This document shows, piece after piece, positions 34,965-43,314 of a DNA stretch of 49,629 bases. The position numbers and the translations under genes were made by a program. The DNA is from CAYVUV01 sp964455095 (lineage in GTDB: Bacteria > Desulfobacterota > Binatia > HRBIN30 > CADEER01). The stretch covers positions 1-49,629 of the forward strand of contig CAYVUV010000080.1 of NCBI GenBank assembly GCA_964455095.1, in the 5' to 3' direction. The first letter of the stretch is position 1. Each line of letters opens with the position of its first letter. Under the pieces are notes generated by a model that was not told the DNA's origin, made no database searches, and saw only the letters and a list, made by a program, of their open reading frames with translations.

Positions 34965-36589
34965 GGCTCGGCGCCTATGGCGACGGTGCGCACCGTCCAA
35001 TACCCACCCGCGGCTTCGAGCGCCGTGGCCTCCGGGCTGTACTGTTCGTGCTCGTGTGCCGGACCGAGATCGACGGTGATGCTGAGGTGCCCCGCGGCAT
35101 CGGCGATCACGATGTTGTCGGCGGGGCCGGTTCCATAGGCGTTGTAGCGGCGCTGCGGCGTGTACAGCGCCGCCGTGCGGATCACGGCGGTGCCCGAACC
35201 CTGCACGGTGAAGCCGCCGGCTGTGACGTCGCGCAGCTCGAGAAACTCGCGCACCGGGCGCGCGACGCTGACGTCGTATCCCCAGATCGAGAACTGCGAG
35301 GCGATCGAGCGGTAGTTGAAGCCCGGGCGCGGAGTCGGCGCTCCGGCCGGCACGTCGACCGGGCGCGGATCGGCCAGGCGGGCGAGGAAGAACGGCAGGT
35401 GGCGCTCGCGCAGCCAGAGCGACCACCAGTTCCAGGCATGCGCGCCTTCGCCTTCGCGGTACTCGTAGGTGCCGTCATCCGGTCCGCGCAGCGCCGCCAG
35501 AGCGGAGGCGAACTCGCGGTTCGCCGGCACGAAGATCTGCTCGAATGTCCATGCCAGGCAATTGTCGCGCGGGCGGTCGCTGATGCACTCGGTGCCGATG
35601 TCGAGAGTCAGGTCGAGACCGTTGAGATTGGCGGCGAGGTCGAGCGGCAAATTGCCGTGGCGATAGGCGGGCGCGGTGGCTGCGTCGCCGAGGCCGGGGA
35701 ACGAGAGCCCGGCGAAGTTGGCCGACATGGCGCCGGCGGCGATGAACTGATCGGGCGCTTTGGCCGCGAACAGCATCGACCCGTAGCCGCCGTTGGAGAG
35801 GCCGTCGATGACCCGGCCGCCGCGTTCGGCGATGGTGCGGAAGCGGCGGTCGACGTAGGGGATGAGGAAATCGAGCACGTAGCGCTCGACCGCGAGGCTG
35901 CCGTCGAAGCTGTCGTACCATTGCGCGTTGCTGCCGTCGGGCATGACGACGATGGCGGCATTGGCTGGATCGGCGGCGATGGCGCCGTCCATGATCGATT
36001 GGAGACCGCCGAACGTGATCCAATTGGCCTGATCGCCGCCGCCGCCGTGCAACAGGTACAGGACGGGATACGCCAGGCGGCTCTCGACGTAGCCGGGCGG
36101 CAGGTAGATGCAGACGCCGGAGGTGAACAGCAGTGTGCCGTCGAGCGCCGTCGGTCCCTGCGGCAAGGCGCGGATGACGAGCGACTGATCGGTGGCGCGC
36201 ACTGTGTCGGCGCAGGCATCGACCGGCGCGATGTGGGCCGGGTTGTTGAACGGGTTGCGGCCCAGGGCGCCGTTATCCTCCGCGGCGGCGAGCTCGGCGA
36301 GCGTGGGTGTCGGCGTCGGCGAAGGCGTATTGGTGGCGGACGGGGATGCCGTCGCCGACGGTGTGGCGGTGCTTGTCGGTGTGCGCGTGCTCGTCGCGGT
36401 GCTTGTCGGCGTCGATGGCGGCGGCTCGGTCGGCGTGCGCGTGTGCGTCGCTGCGAGGGTCGGCGTGTTGGTCGGCGCCGCGGCTGGCGAGTCGTCGTCG
36501 CCACAGCCGGCGAGGGCGATGGCGAGCGCCGCCGCGAGGGCGGGGGCGCGGAGGTTCCAGGCGCGCGGCGGCCTGGTCTGGAGGTTCAC
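34961..36589 (-). CDS. Lipoprotein esterase with Thr/Pro-rich linker
   Basis: A 542-residue secreted hydrolase. The N-terminal signal ends in a lipobox (ALAIALAGCGDDD), so it is a lipid-anchored protein. Residues of about 38-95 are a low-complexity Thr/Pro/Ser/Ala linker (PTSTATPSATASPSATNT and similar). The catalytic domain is an alpha/beta hydrolase of the esterase D / antigen-85 type: PVLYLLHGGGGDQANW oxyanion region, nucleophile Ser in GLSNGGYGS and a His in GEGAHAWNWW. About 110 residues after this look like a beta C-terminal domain. GTG 36589 is chosen because it gives a normal signal length; an ATG at 36661 would put 24 extra residues before it. The stop overlaps the DUF2804 start. Confidence 0.82.
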   Translation of the reverse strand: MNLQTRPPRAWNLRAPALAAALAIALAGCGDDDSPAAAPTNTPTLAATHTRTPTEPPPSTPTSTATSTRTPTSTATPSATASPSATNTPSPTPTPTLAELAAAEDNGALGRNPFNNPAHIAPVDACADTVRATDQSLVIRALPQGPTALDGTLLFTSGVCIYLPPGYVESRLAYPVLYLLHGGGGDQANWITFGGLQSIMDGAIAADPANAAIVVMPDGSNAQWYDSFDGSLAVERYVLDFLIPYVDRRFRTIAERGGRVIDGLSNGGYGSMLFAAKAPDQFIAAGAMSANFAGLSFPGLGDAATAPAYRHGNLPLDLAANLNGLDLTLDIGTECISDRPRDNCLAWTFEQIFVPANREFASALAALRGPDDGTYEYREGEGAHAWNWWSLWLRERHLPFFLARLADPRPVDVPAGAPTPRPGFNYRSIASQFSIWGYDVSVARPVREFLELRDVTAGGFTVQGSGTAVIRTAALYTPQRRYNAYGTGPADNIVIADAAGHLSITVDLGPAHEHEQYSPEATALEAAGGYWTVRTVAIGAEP

Positions 36590-36665
36590 AATTCCCGATC
36601 GATTCTCACCGAAGCGAGGCTTCGACGAGCTCAGCCTGAGCGGTTGGGAGATTGATTTCATTTCT

Positions 36666-39449
36666 TTACGCGAGACGCAGGCCGACCGGGAGCGACTCGT
36701 CGAGGATGCGGGCGCGCTCGGTGCCTTCGAGGGGGACCACCTCGGTGACCAGGCGGGCGGCGCGCTGGCCGCCCGGCAGATTGCGCAGGCGGGCGGCGAG
36801 CCGGGCGCGCAGCGCCGTGTCGAGGTCGCGCTCGCGATCGCCGACGCAGCGGGCGAGCTGGACGGCGGCGAAGCCGGTCGCTTCCGGCTTGCGCCATTCG
36901 ACGGCGAGGAGCTGCTCGATCCATTGTGCCGCGACCTCGGCCGGCACGACGCAATTGAGCGGCCCGCCGAACGGCGCCCGAGCGCCGAGGCGGCCGAGGG
37001 CCCAGATCTCGGCGTCGGTTGCCTTGCCCCTCGCGACCAACGGTACGAGCAAACCTCCCAGCTCTACTTTCGCCGCCGGCGCCAGGCGCTCGCAGCTCGC
37101 CAACAACTGCCAGTACTCGCGGATCTCCTGCGGCCCGACCGCCGACTTGCTGGCCTTGATGCGCGCCTTGAGCCGCGGCACCAGCCACGGCGCGCACTGG
37201 TTGTAGAGCTCCATCTGCTGCGCCCGCGCCAGACCGCCGGCGACGCGCTTCCACATGCTCCACCACTCGACGCGGCTCTGCACCGCGCGCGGGAAGCGCA
37301 TGCCGTCGGCGAGCAGGCGCCAGAGCTGTTGCAGGCGCCACTCGTCGAGCTCATGGCCGAAGCCGGGTCGCAAGAGGAAGCCGGACAGGTTGAGCCAGCG
37401 CGCCTCGTGTTGCGGATCGCGGCGCATCGCCGGGCGCCCCTCCCAGAGGGCATCCCAGAGCTTGCGGATGGCGGGCAGCGGCCAGGCGTCCTTGCCAGCG
37501 CCGAGCGCCTCTTCGAGCTGGCGCACCAGGCCGACCGGATCGCCGGCCGGCGCGCCGTCGCCGCTCGGGAACACGGCGCGCAACGCCGCCTCGGCGCGCG
37601 CCAGCCGCTCGGCGCCGACCTCGAGCTCGACCGCCGGGCGCGCCGTTTCGTCGCCTGCGTCGGTGTCGGGCCGGGCGGTGTCGCGCAACGCGAACTGCAG
37701 CCGCCAGCGGTGATCGGTCTTGAGCGAGCGGCACCAGACCTCGAGCGTGCCGATTTCGGTGAGCTTGGCGAGCACATGGACGGGCAGCGCGGTGGCGGTG
37801 AGCTTCTTGCCGAAACGCAACACCGTGCGGATCGGCGGCATCGGGGCCAGCGACTCGGGCTCGGCCTGGACCAGAGCGCCGGCCGCGTCGCCGAGCCGTG
37901 TGCTGGAGGAATAGAGCGGGAAGCTGACTGGCTGGTTGGCGAGGACGGTGAACTCCGGCGTGGTGACCTCGACCTCTTCGCCCTCGTGCATGCCGCGCGC
38001 GATCAGGCAGAGCGCCGCGACCTGCGTCGCTGCCGGCTCGCTGGGCGCCAGGCCGAGGTAGTAGGCGCGCGCGCTGCCGCCGCCGATGCGCACGCCGAGG
38101 CCGCGCCGCACCAGGCGGTAGTAGGCGGCGCCGCGCGCGACGGCGAGATCGAGATCGACGCTCTCGAGCACGGCGGGCGCGACACCGCCGTTCCACGACG
38201 CCAGCAAGGCGCGCAGTCGGTCGCGAATCAGCGCCGGCTTGAGCGCGCCGCCGTTGAACAGCACGGCATCGGGTCGGGCCGGACCGGTGCCGGGCGCGGC
38301 GTCGCCGCCGTGCTGGTGCAGGAACGCCGCCAGGTGGCGCGACACCTCGGCGTCGTTGGCGAACGGCAGCCCCCATTCCTGCAGTCCCGTGCGCGCGGTC
38401 TTGCGCGGCCGATCGTCCGGCGCAGTGAGCGGAAAGAATCCGTCGAGCACCAGCGCCTCGACGTCGCTGCGGCTGAGGTTGGCGCTCATCGTGCTGCCGA
38501 TCACGGCGCGGCCGCGGCCGGCGAGGCGGATCGGGACTTCGGTGGGCGCATCGGGTCCGAGCAGCGTCTCCTTGGCGGCGCGGCACAGGCTGGTGAGGGC
38601 ATGCCAGCGCTGGCTGTCGAGGCGCTCGCCGAGCTGCGGCTCGAGCCGGCGGGCGAGGGCGACGTCGATGTTGTCGCCGCCGAGCAGGATGTGGTCACCG
38701 ACGGCGAGACGCTCGAGGGCGAGGGCGCCGGAGTCTTCGCGCTGCACGGCGATGAGGCTGAAGTCGGTGGTGCCGCCGCCGACGTCGCACACCAGCACCA
38801 GCCGCGTGCTGCCGAGTTGCTCCTGCCAGTCGTCGTGGTGGGCTTGCAGCCAGGCGTAGAACGCCGCCTGCGGTTCTTCGAGCAACACCGCGTGAGCGAG
38901 CCCGGCGCGCGCGGCGGCCTGCACGGTGAGCTCGCGCGCCACCTCGTCGAACGAGGCGGGCACGGTGAGCAGGACGTCTTGCTCGCCGAGCGGCGCGTCG
39001 GGGAAGCGCTGCGCCCAGGCCTCGCAGAGGTGTTGGAGATAGCGCGCCGAGACCTCGACCGGCGACAGCTTGGTCACGTCCTCGGCCGCCGCCCACGGCA
39101 GGATCGCGGCTTCGCGATCGACGCCGCCGTGGCAGAGCCACGACTTGGCCGAGGTGACCAGCCGCCCGGGCACGCGTGCGCCCTGGGCGCGGGCAAACTC
39201 GCCGACGGCGTAGGTGCGCTCGGCATCCCAGGGCAACGCCAGGCTGCCCGGCGCCAGCTCGTGCTCGCCGCCGATGTAGAGAAACGACGGCAGGGCGGCG
39301 CGCTCGGCCACCGCGCCTTCGGCGACCAGTTGAGGAATGGAGAAAGGGGTAATGGGCCGCGCCGGGTCGGCGGTGTCGACGTAGGCCGCCGCGGAGTTGG
39401 TCGTGCCGAGATCGATCCCGACGATGTAACGCGGCGGCACCCGGAGCAC
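36666..39449 (-). CDS. Hsp70-family protein with long C-terminal extension (DUF3731-like)
   Basis: A 927-residue divergent Hsp70. The actin-like ATPase has DLGTTNS at 13-19 (phosphate 1), CDVGGGTTDFSLIAV (phosphate 2) and VLFNGGALKPALIRDRL (adenosine motif), as in YegD-like proteins. A region similar to the neighbouring Hsp70 follows (about 470-590: LPVHVLAKLTEIGTLEVWC). The last 330 residues are helical and Trp/Arg-rich (WLNLSGFLLRPGFGHELDEW) and match what I know of DUF3731, which occurs only fused to Hsp70. No DnaK substrate-binding lid or EEVD-like end is seen. GTG 39449 directly follows the stop of the upstream Hsp70 gene. The client and function are unknown. Confidence 0.85.
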   Translation of the reverse strand: MLRVPPRYIVGIDLGTTNSAAAYVDTADPARPITPFSIPQLVAEGAVAERAALPSFLYIGGEHELAPGSLALPWDAERTYAVGEFARAQGARVPGRLVTSAKSWLCHGGVDREAAILPWAAAEDVTKLSPVEVSARYLQHLCEAWAQRFPDAPLGEQDVLLTVPASFDEVARELTVQAAARAGLAHAVLLEEPQAAFYAWLQAHHDDWQEQLGSTRLVLVCDVGGGTTDFSLIAVQREDSGALALERLAVGDHILLGGDNIDVALARRLEPQLGERLDSQRWHALTSLCRAAKETLLGPDAPTEVPIRLAGRGRAVIGSTMSANLSRSDVEALVLDGFFPLTAPDDRPRKTARTGLQEWGLPFANDAEVSRHLAAFLHQHGGDAAPGTGPARPDAVLFNGGALKPALIRDRLRALLASWNGGVAPAVLESVDLDLAVARGAAYYRLVRRGLGVRIGGGSARAYYLGLAPSEPAATQVAALCLIARGMHEGEEVEVTTPEFTVLANQPVSFPLYSSSTRLGDAAGALVQAEPESLAPMPPIRTVLRFGKKLTATALPVHVLAKLTEIGTLEVWCRSLKTDHRWRLQFALRDTARPDTDAGDETARPAVELEVGAERLARAEAALRAVFPSGDGAPAGDPVGLVRQLEEALGAGKDAWPLPAIRKLWDALWEGRPAMRRDPQHEARWLNLSGFLLRPGFGHELDEWRLQQLWRLLADGMRFPRAVQSRVEWWSMWKRVAGGLARAQQMELYNQCAPWLVPRLKARIKASKSAVGPQEIREYWQLLASCERLAPAAKVELGGLLVPLVARGKATDAEIWALGRLGARAPFGGPLNCVVPAEVAAQWIEQLLAVEWRKPEATGFAAVQLARCVGDRERDLDTALRARLAARLRNLPGGQRAARLVTEVVPLEGTERARILDESLPVGLRLA

Positions 39450-41282
39450 CTATCCTTCCGCCCGCACGTTGAACTCCAGCTTCCAGCGCTGGCGTTCGTC
39501 GCGGCTGACGCACCACAGCTCGAGGACGCCGACTTCGTTGACGCGCGCTTCGAGATGGACGGGAACGGTGGTGCCGTCCTGGCCGGCGGAGGCGAGCGTG
39601 GTCTCGAGCGGTGCCAGCTCGTCGATATCGTCGCCCCAGGTCTCGACCAGCGTGCCGACATGGTCCTCGCGCCGCGTCGCCGAGCTGAGGAAGCGGAACT
39701 CGGCCGGCTCGCCGACGACCAGACCGAACTCCTGCGCCGGCAACTCGACCGCGCTGCCTTCCTCGAGGCCGCGCGGCACGACGCACAGCGCCTTGATCGG
39801 CGGGCGCATGCCGGGGACGGCGGGCATCGCCGTCTCGATCCCGATGTAGTACGTGCGCGCGGTGCCGCCGCGGATGCGCACGCCGCGGCCGCGCCGCGCC
39901 AGGCCGTAGTAGGCGGCGCCGCGCGCCACGGCCTGCTCCGGGTCGCCGCCGGCCAGCACGCGCAGCGGCGCGCCGGCGGCGGGGAACCACGCGTGTACCA
40001 CGGCGAGCAGACGCTCGCGCAGGGCGCTGGCGCGCATCGCGCCGCCGTTGAACAGCACGGCCGTCGGTTGCGCGGCGCCGGCCGCGGCGTGGATGGTGTC
40101 GGCCGCCGCCTGCCGGCTGAGGAAGTGGGCGAGATGCCGGGTCACGCCGGGGTCGGCAGCATAGGGCAGGCCGAGCTCTTGCAGGCCGGTGCGGCGCTGC
40201 GCCTGCGGCCGCTCGTCGAGCCGGCAGGGCGGGAAGAAACCGTCGACCAGCGCCGCCTCGACCTCGGGTCGCGTCACCTCGGCGCGCAGCGTGCCGCCGA
40301 CGACTTTGCGGCCGCGTCCGAGGATGGACAGCGCGTGACTCGCCTCGGCGCCGTCGCCGAGCAGGCGCTCCTTGGCGTCGCGACAGCCGAGCGCGAGGGC
40401 GCGCAGCTGCCACTGATCCAGCGCCGTGCCTTCTTGCGCCAGGCGCTCGCGCACGCGGTAGGCGAGGGCGAGGTCCATGTTGTCGCCGCCGAGCAGGATG
40501 TGGTCGCCGACCGCGACGCGCTCGAGCGTCAGCGCACCGTCCTGCTCGCGCACGGCGATGAGGCTGAAGTCGGTGGTGCCGCCGCCGATGTCGCACACCA
40601 GCACCAGGTCGCCGACGCTCACCGCCTGACGCCAGGCCTCGCCGTTGGCGTCGATCCAGGCGTAGAGCGCGGCCTGCGGCTCTTCGAGGATGGTCACCTG
40701 CGGCAAGCCGGCCTCGCGCGCCGCGCGCACGGTGAGGTCGCGCGCCACGGCGTCGAACGACGCCGGCACGGTGAGCAACACCTCCTGCTCGGCGAGCGGG
40801 TCGGAGGCAAACGCGTGGTCCCAGGCCTGGCGGATGTGCGCGAGGTAGCGCGCCGAGACATCGACCGGCGACAGCTTCGGCACATCGTCAGGGCTGCCCC
40901 ACGGCAGGATCGGCGCGCCGCGATCGGCGCCAGCGTGCGAGAGCCACGACTTCGCCGAGGCGATCAGCCGCGCCGGCACCTCGGCCCCGCGGGCGCGGGC
41001 GAATGCGCCCGCGATGGCGTCGCTCGCTTCGCCCCACGGCAAGGCCAGCGCCTTCGCCGGCAGCTCGCCGTCGGCGGGCAGGTAGAGAAAGGACGGCAAC
41101 AGTGCGCGCGCCTCGACCGCCCCCGGCGCCGTCAACTGGGGGATCTGCAGCACGGCCAGCACCGGTGGCTCGGCGCGCGTGTCCGCATAGGCGACGACGC
41201 TGTTGGTGGTGCCGAGATCGATGCCGACGACGTAGCGCGGCGGTGGCGCCGGCTGCCGCGCGGCGGGGTTTCGGCTCGACAC
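39450..41282 (-). CDS. Divergent Hsp70-family protein (YegD-like)
   Basis: A 610-residue Hsp70 homologue. DLGTTNS at 22-28, ASAKSWLSHAGADR, VCDIGGGTTDFSLIAV and AVLFNGGAMRASALRERL mark the ATPase; the C-terminal 150 residues form a short beta-type domain (VPVHLEARVNEVGVLELWC) shared with the downstream paralogue. The two proteins align over nearly the full length of this one, so they arose by duplication. Neither DnaJ nor GrpE genes are nearby. GTG 41282 follows the DUF2760 stop with no gap (TAG then GTG), and the same TAG/GTG junction links this gene to the next. Confidence 0.86.
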   Translation of the reverse strand: MSSRNPAARQPAPPPRYVVGIDLGTTNSVVAYADTRAEPPVLAVLQIPQLTAPGAVEARALLPSFLYLPADGELPAKALALPWGEASDAIAGAFARARGAEVPARLIASAKSWLSHAGADRGAPILPWGSPDDVPKLSPVDVSARYLAHIRQAWDHAFASDPLAEQEVLLTVPASFDAVARDLTVRAAREAGLPQVTILEEPQAALYAWIDANGEAWRQAVSVGDLVLVCDIGGGTTDFSLIAVREQDGALTLERVAVGDHILLGGDNMDLALAYRVRERLAQEGTALDQWQLRALALGCRDAKERLLGDGAEASHALSILGRGRKVVGGTLRAEVTRPEVEAALVDGFFPPCRLDERPQAQRRTGLQELGLPYAADPGVTRHLAHFLSRQAAADTIHAAAGAAQPTAVLFNGGAMRASALRERLLAVVHAWFPAAGAPLRVLAGGDPEQAVARGAAYYGLARRGRGVRIRGGTARTYYIGIETAMPAVPGMRPPIKALCVVPRGLEEGSAVELPAQEFGLVVGEPAEFRFLSSATRREDHVGTLVETWGDDIDELAPLETTLASAGQDGTTVPVHLEARVNEVGVLELWCVSRDERQRWKLEFNVRAEG

Positions 41283-41945
41283 CTATGCGACCTCGATTTC
41301 CGCCGGCGCCAGGATCGCTGCGTCGAGCTCGGCGGCGGGCTCCGGCAGTCGGACTTCCGCCGCGCGCCAGCCGCCGTGTTCGAGGGTGCCGCGGAAGGGC
41401 GGTTGGCCGCGGACATTGCCCGTCAGGCGCACGGCGGCGGGATCGAAACCCGAGGCGACTTCGATGGCGGCGCCGTCCTCCTCGGCGTAGATGCGCTCGA
41501 TGCGCATGCGGTCGTGCAGCGCCTTGCGGCAGCCGGAATGGATCGAGCGCACGGCGGCGCCGACCTGGCCGTCGCTGTAGGCGTCGATGTCCTCTTCGAG
41601 GAAGTCGATCAGCCGTCCTTCCTGCTGCAGCAGCGCCAGCATGCGCAGCGCCCCGTCCTGCGGCGTCGCCGCGGGTGCGGCCGACTCGCCAACTTCGGCG
41701 GGCGCCGCCGCTTTCTGGCCACCGCTCGCGGTGAGCAATGCGATGACAACGCCGGCGACCAGCGGCGCGATGGCAAAGTACAGTACCATTGGCGGCTGGC
41801 GCGCGTAGGCGCCGGCCACCGCATCCATCAACGGCGCCGCGGCGTCTCCGGCCCGCGCCAGAAAGAAGAGGTTCCCCGCCGCGAGGGCGACGGCAATGAG
41901 CAGGACCGTGGCGGCGACCGCCGCGCCACCGCGACTGTTTCCCAT
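41283..41945 (-). CDS. DUF2760 membrane protein
   Basis: A 220-residue protein with two N-terminal membrane helices (about 8-30 and 52-72) and an Ala/Pro linker, then a soluble domain from about residue 95: MLALLQQEGRLIDFLEEDID, AAVRSIHSGCRKALHDRM and the beta-rich end. LLQ.EGRLIDFLEEDI and VR.IH..CRK are DUF2760 signatures. The family is known to me only beside Hsp70-like genes of the kind that follow here, so it is probably a membrane partner or client handler for them. It is the first gene of the operon; the 114-base upstream gap is shared with the divergent ROK gene and contains a hairpin repeat. Confidence 0.85.
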   Translation of the reverse strand: MGNSRGGAAVAATVLLIAVALAAGNLFFLARAGDAAAPLMDAVAGAYARQPPMVLYFAIAPLVAGVVIALLTASGGQKAAAPAEVGESAAPAATPQDGALRMLALLQQEGRLIDFLEEDIDAYSDGQVGAAVRSIHSGCRKALHDRMRIERIYAEEDGAAIEVASGFDPAAVRLTGNVRGQPPFRGTLEHGGWRAAEVRLPEPAAELDAAILAPAEIEVA

Positions 41946-41972
41946 GTTTGCGACTCCTTACCGCTGATCGAA

Positions 41973-42006
41973 AGCTCCCCCTTATAGCGAAGGGGCAGGG
42001 GTAGCT
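41973..42006 (-). repeat. CCCC/GGGG intergenic hairpin repeat, copy 3 (inverted)
   Basis: CCCCTT (41978-41983) pairs with AAGGGG (41990-41995) and the ends AGCT/AGCT also pair. Read on the minus strand the order (CCCCTGCCCCTTCG then AAGGGGGAG) resembles the copy at 28097. It lies between the divergent DUF2760 and ROK starts. Confidence 0.45.
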
Positions 42007-42059
42007 CCACACGTCCCGAGCCCCTTGCGCCCCAGCGCCCCCTCCGGCACAACCGCCGC

Positions 42060-42941
42060 ATGTCGCGGCGTGTCGGGATCGACCTCGGCGGGACGAAGAT
42101 CGAGGGCGTGGTGCTCGACGACGACCTGCGGGTCGTGCGGCGGCAGCGGATGGCGACCGAGAGCGCGCGCGGCTACGAGCACATCGTCGACCGCGTCGGC
42201 GGGCTCGCCGACGCCTTGCGCGCCGACGCGCCGGAAGCATCGGTCGGGGTGGGGACGCCCGGTGCCGTGTCGAGCCGCACCGGGCTGATGAAGAACTGCA
42301 ACACGGTCTGTCTCAACGGGCGCGATCTGCCGGGCGATCTGGCGCGTCGCATCGGCGTGCCGGTGCGCGTCGAGAACGACGCCAACTGCTTCGCGCTCGC
42401 CGAGGCGGTCGGCGGGGCCGGGCGCGGAGCGCGCGTGGTGTTCGGGGTCATCATCGGCACCGGCGTGGGCGGCGGGCTGGTGCTCGATGGCCAGTTGTGG
42501 TCGGGGCCGCAGCGCATTGCCGGCGAGTGGGGCCACCACGCGATCGACCCCGCCGGCCCGCAGTGCTACTGCGGCCAGCGTGGCTGCGTCGAGCGCTACC
42601 TGGCCGGACCGGCGGTGCAGGAGCGCTACCGGGCACGCGCGGGCGAGGCGGCGACCATGGACCTCATCGTCGCCCGCGCGCGCGGCGGCGAGCCGGCGGC
42701 GCGCGCGTGTGTCGAAGAGTTTCTCGACCGCTTCGGCCGCGCCCTGGCCAACATCATCGCGATTCTCGATCCCGACGTCATCGTCCTCGGCGGCGGCCTG
42801 TCCAACATCGACGAGCTCTACACCGACGGCCGCGCCGCCGTCGCGCGCTACGTCTTTAACGACGAGCTGCGCACGCCGATCCGCCGCCACGCCCTGGGCG
42901 ACTCGGCGGGAGTGATCGGGGCGGCGCTGCTGGCGGGGTGA
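42060..42941 (+). CDS. ROK family sugar kinase (fructokinase/NagK-like)
   Basis: ROK kinases phosphorylate hexoses such as fructose, glucose or GlcNAc with ATP. The 293-residue protein starts with the phosphate loop GIDLGGTKIEGVVLD, has VENDANCFALAEA with the catalytic Asp in END, GTGVGGGLVLDG, the sugar-binding GEWGHH and the zinc motif CYCGQRGCVERYLAG, and ends with LGDSAGVIGAALLAG. There is no DNA-binding domain, so it is a kinase, not a repressor. The substrate cannot be read with confidence; Mak-type fructokinase is nearest by pattern. ATG 42060 has no clear ribosome site. Confidence 0.87.
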   Translation: MSRRVGIDLGGTKIEGVVLDDDLRVVRRQRMATESARGYEHIVDRVGGLADALRADAPEASVGVGTPGAVSSRTGLMKNCNTVCLNGRDLPGDLARRIGVPVRVENDANCFALAEAVGGAGRGARVVFGVIIGTGVGGGLVLDGQLWSGPQRIAGEWGHHAIDPAGPQCYCGQRGCVERYLAGPAVQERYRARAGEAATMDLIVARARGGEPAARACVEEFLDRFGRALANIIAILDPDVIVLGGGLSNIDELYTDGRAAVARYVFNDELRTPIRRHALGDSAGVIGAALLAG

Positions 42942-42974
42942 TTGGCTCCGGTGACCCAGGCCGGGCCGAGGGGG

Positions 42975-43229
42975 TCACTTCGCCGACTGATCGATGGAGT
43001 CGAGGAGCCTGGCCAACGTGGCGACCAACTCCTCCGCCGAGCCGAAACGGACTCGCCGTCCCGAGCTCAGGTGCTCGACCCGCCCGGCGAACACGTCCGG
43101 CCCCTCTGCCGTGCGGCGGCTGAACTGGACGACGAAGGCCTTCCACGCCGGCAGCTCGGGGCCTCGCTCCGGTACCGCACTGAGATGCGCTGCCCGACCT
43201 GCACGCGTGGGGGAGGATGATCGTCTCAT
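42975..43229 (-). CDS. Small protein of unknown function
   Basis: An 84-residue protein (MRRSSSPTRAG start). The second half, AWKAFVVQFSRRT then FAGRVEHLSSGRRVRFGSAEE and LVATLARLLD, resembles a class of small soil-bacterial proteins that share a VGRVEH..SG...F.S..EL pattern without assigned function. The codon use is typical of the region, which supports a real gene. Upstream starts (to 43262) are possible. It converges on the ROK gene and follows the K+ channel gene by 85 bases. Confidence 0.5.
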   Translation of the reverse strand: MRRSSSPTRAGRAAHLSAVPERGPELPAWKAFVVQFSRRTAEGPDVFAGRVEHLSSGRRVRFGSAEELVATLARLLDSIDQSAK

Positions 43230-43314
43230 CACACGTGCCAGGTTGGCAGGACTCCCGGGCACGAGTCCCGAAGATTCTCCGCAAGTTTGCCGAAATCTGT
43301 GCGCGGTGCGCGCA

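Noticed and set aside
36290..36480. Repetitive sequence that could be read as a tandem repeat or CRISPR-like array
   Set aside because: It encodes the Thr/Pro-rich linker of the esterase; there are no equal-length spacers.
36192..41987. A 1931-residue open frame on the plus strand, antisense to the DUF2760/Hsp70 operon
   Set aside because: It is Arg/Ala-rich with no domain or motif, and exists because GC-rich coding DNA lacks stops in the opposite frame. The minus-strand proteins have clear families.
42060..42941. ROK-family transcriptional repressor
   Set aside because: There is no N-terminal helix-turn-helix; the protein starts directly with the ATP loop.
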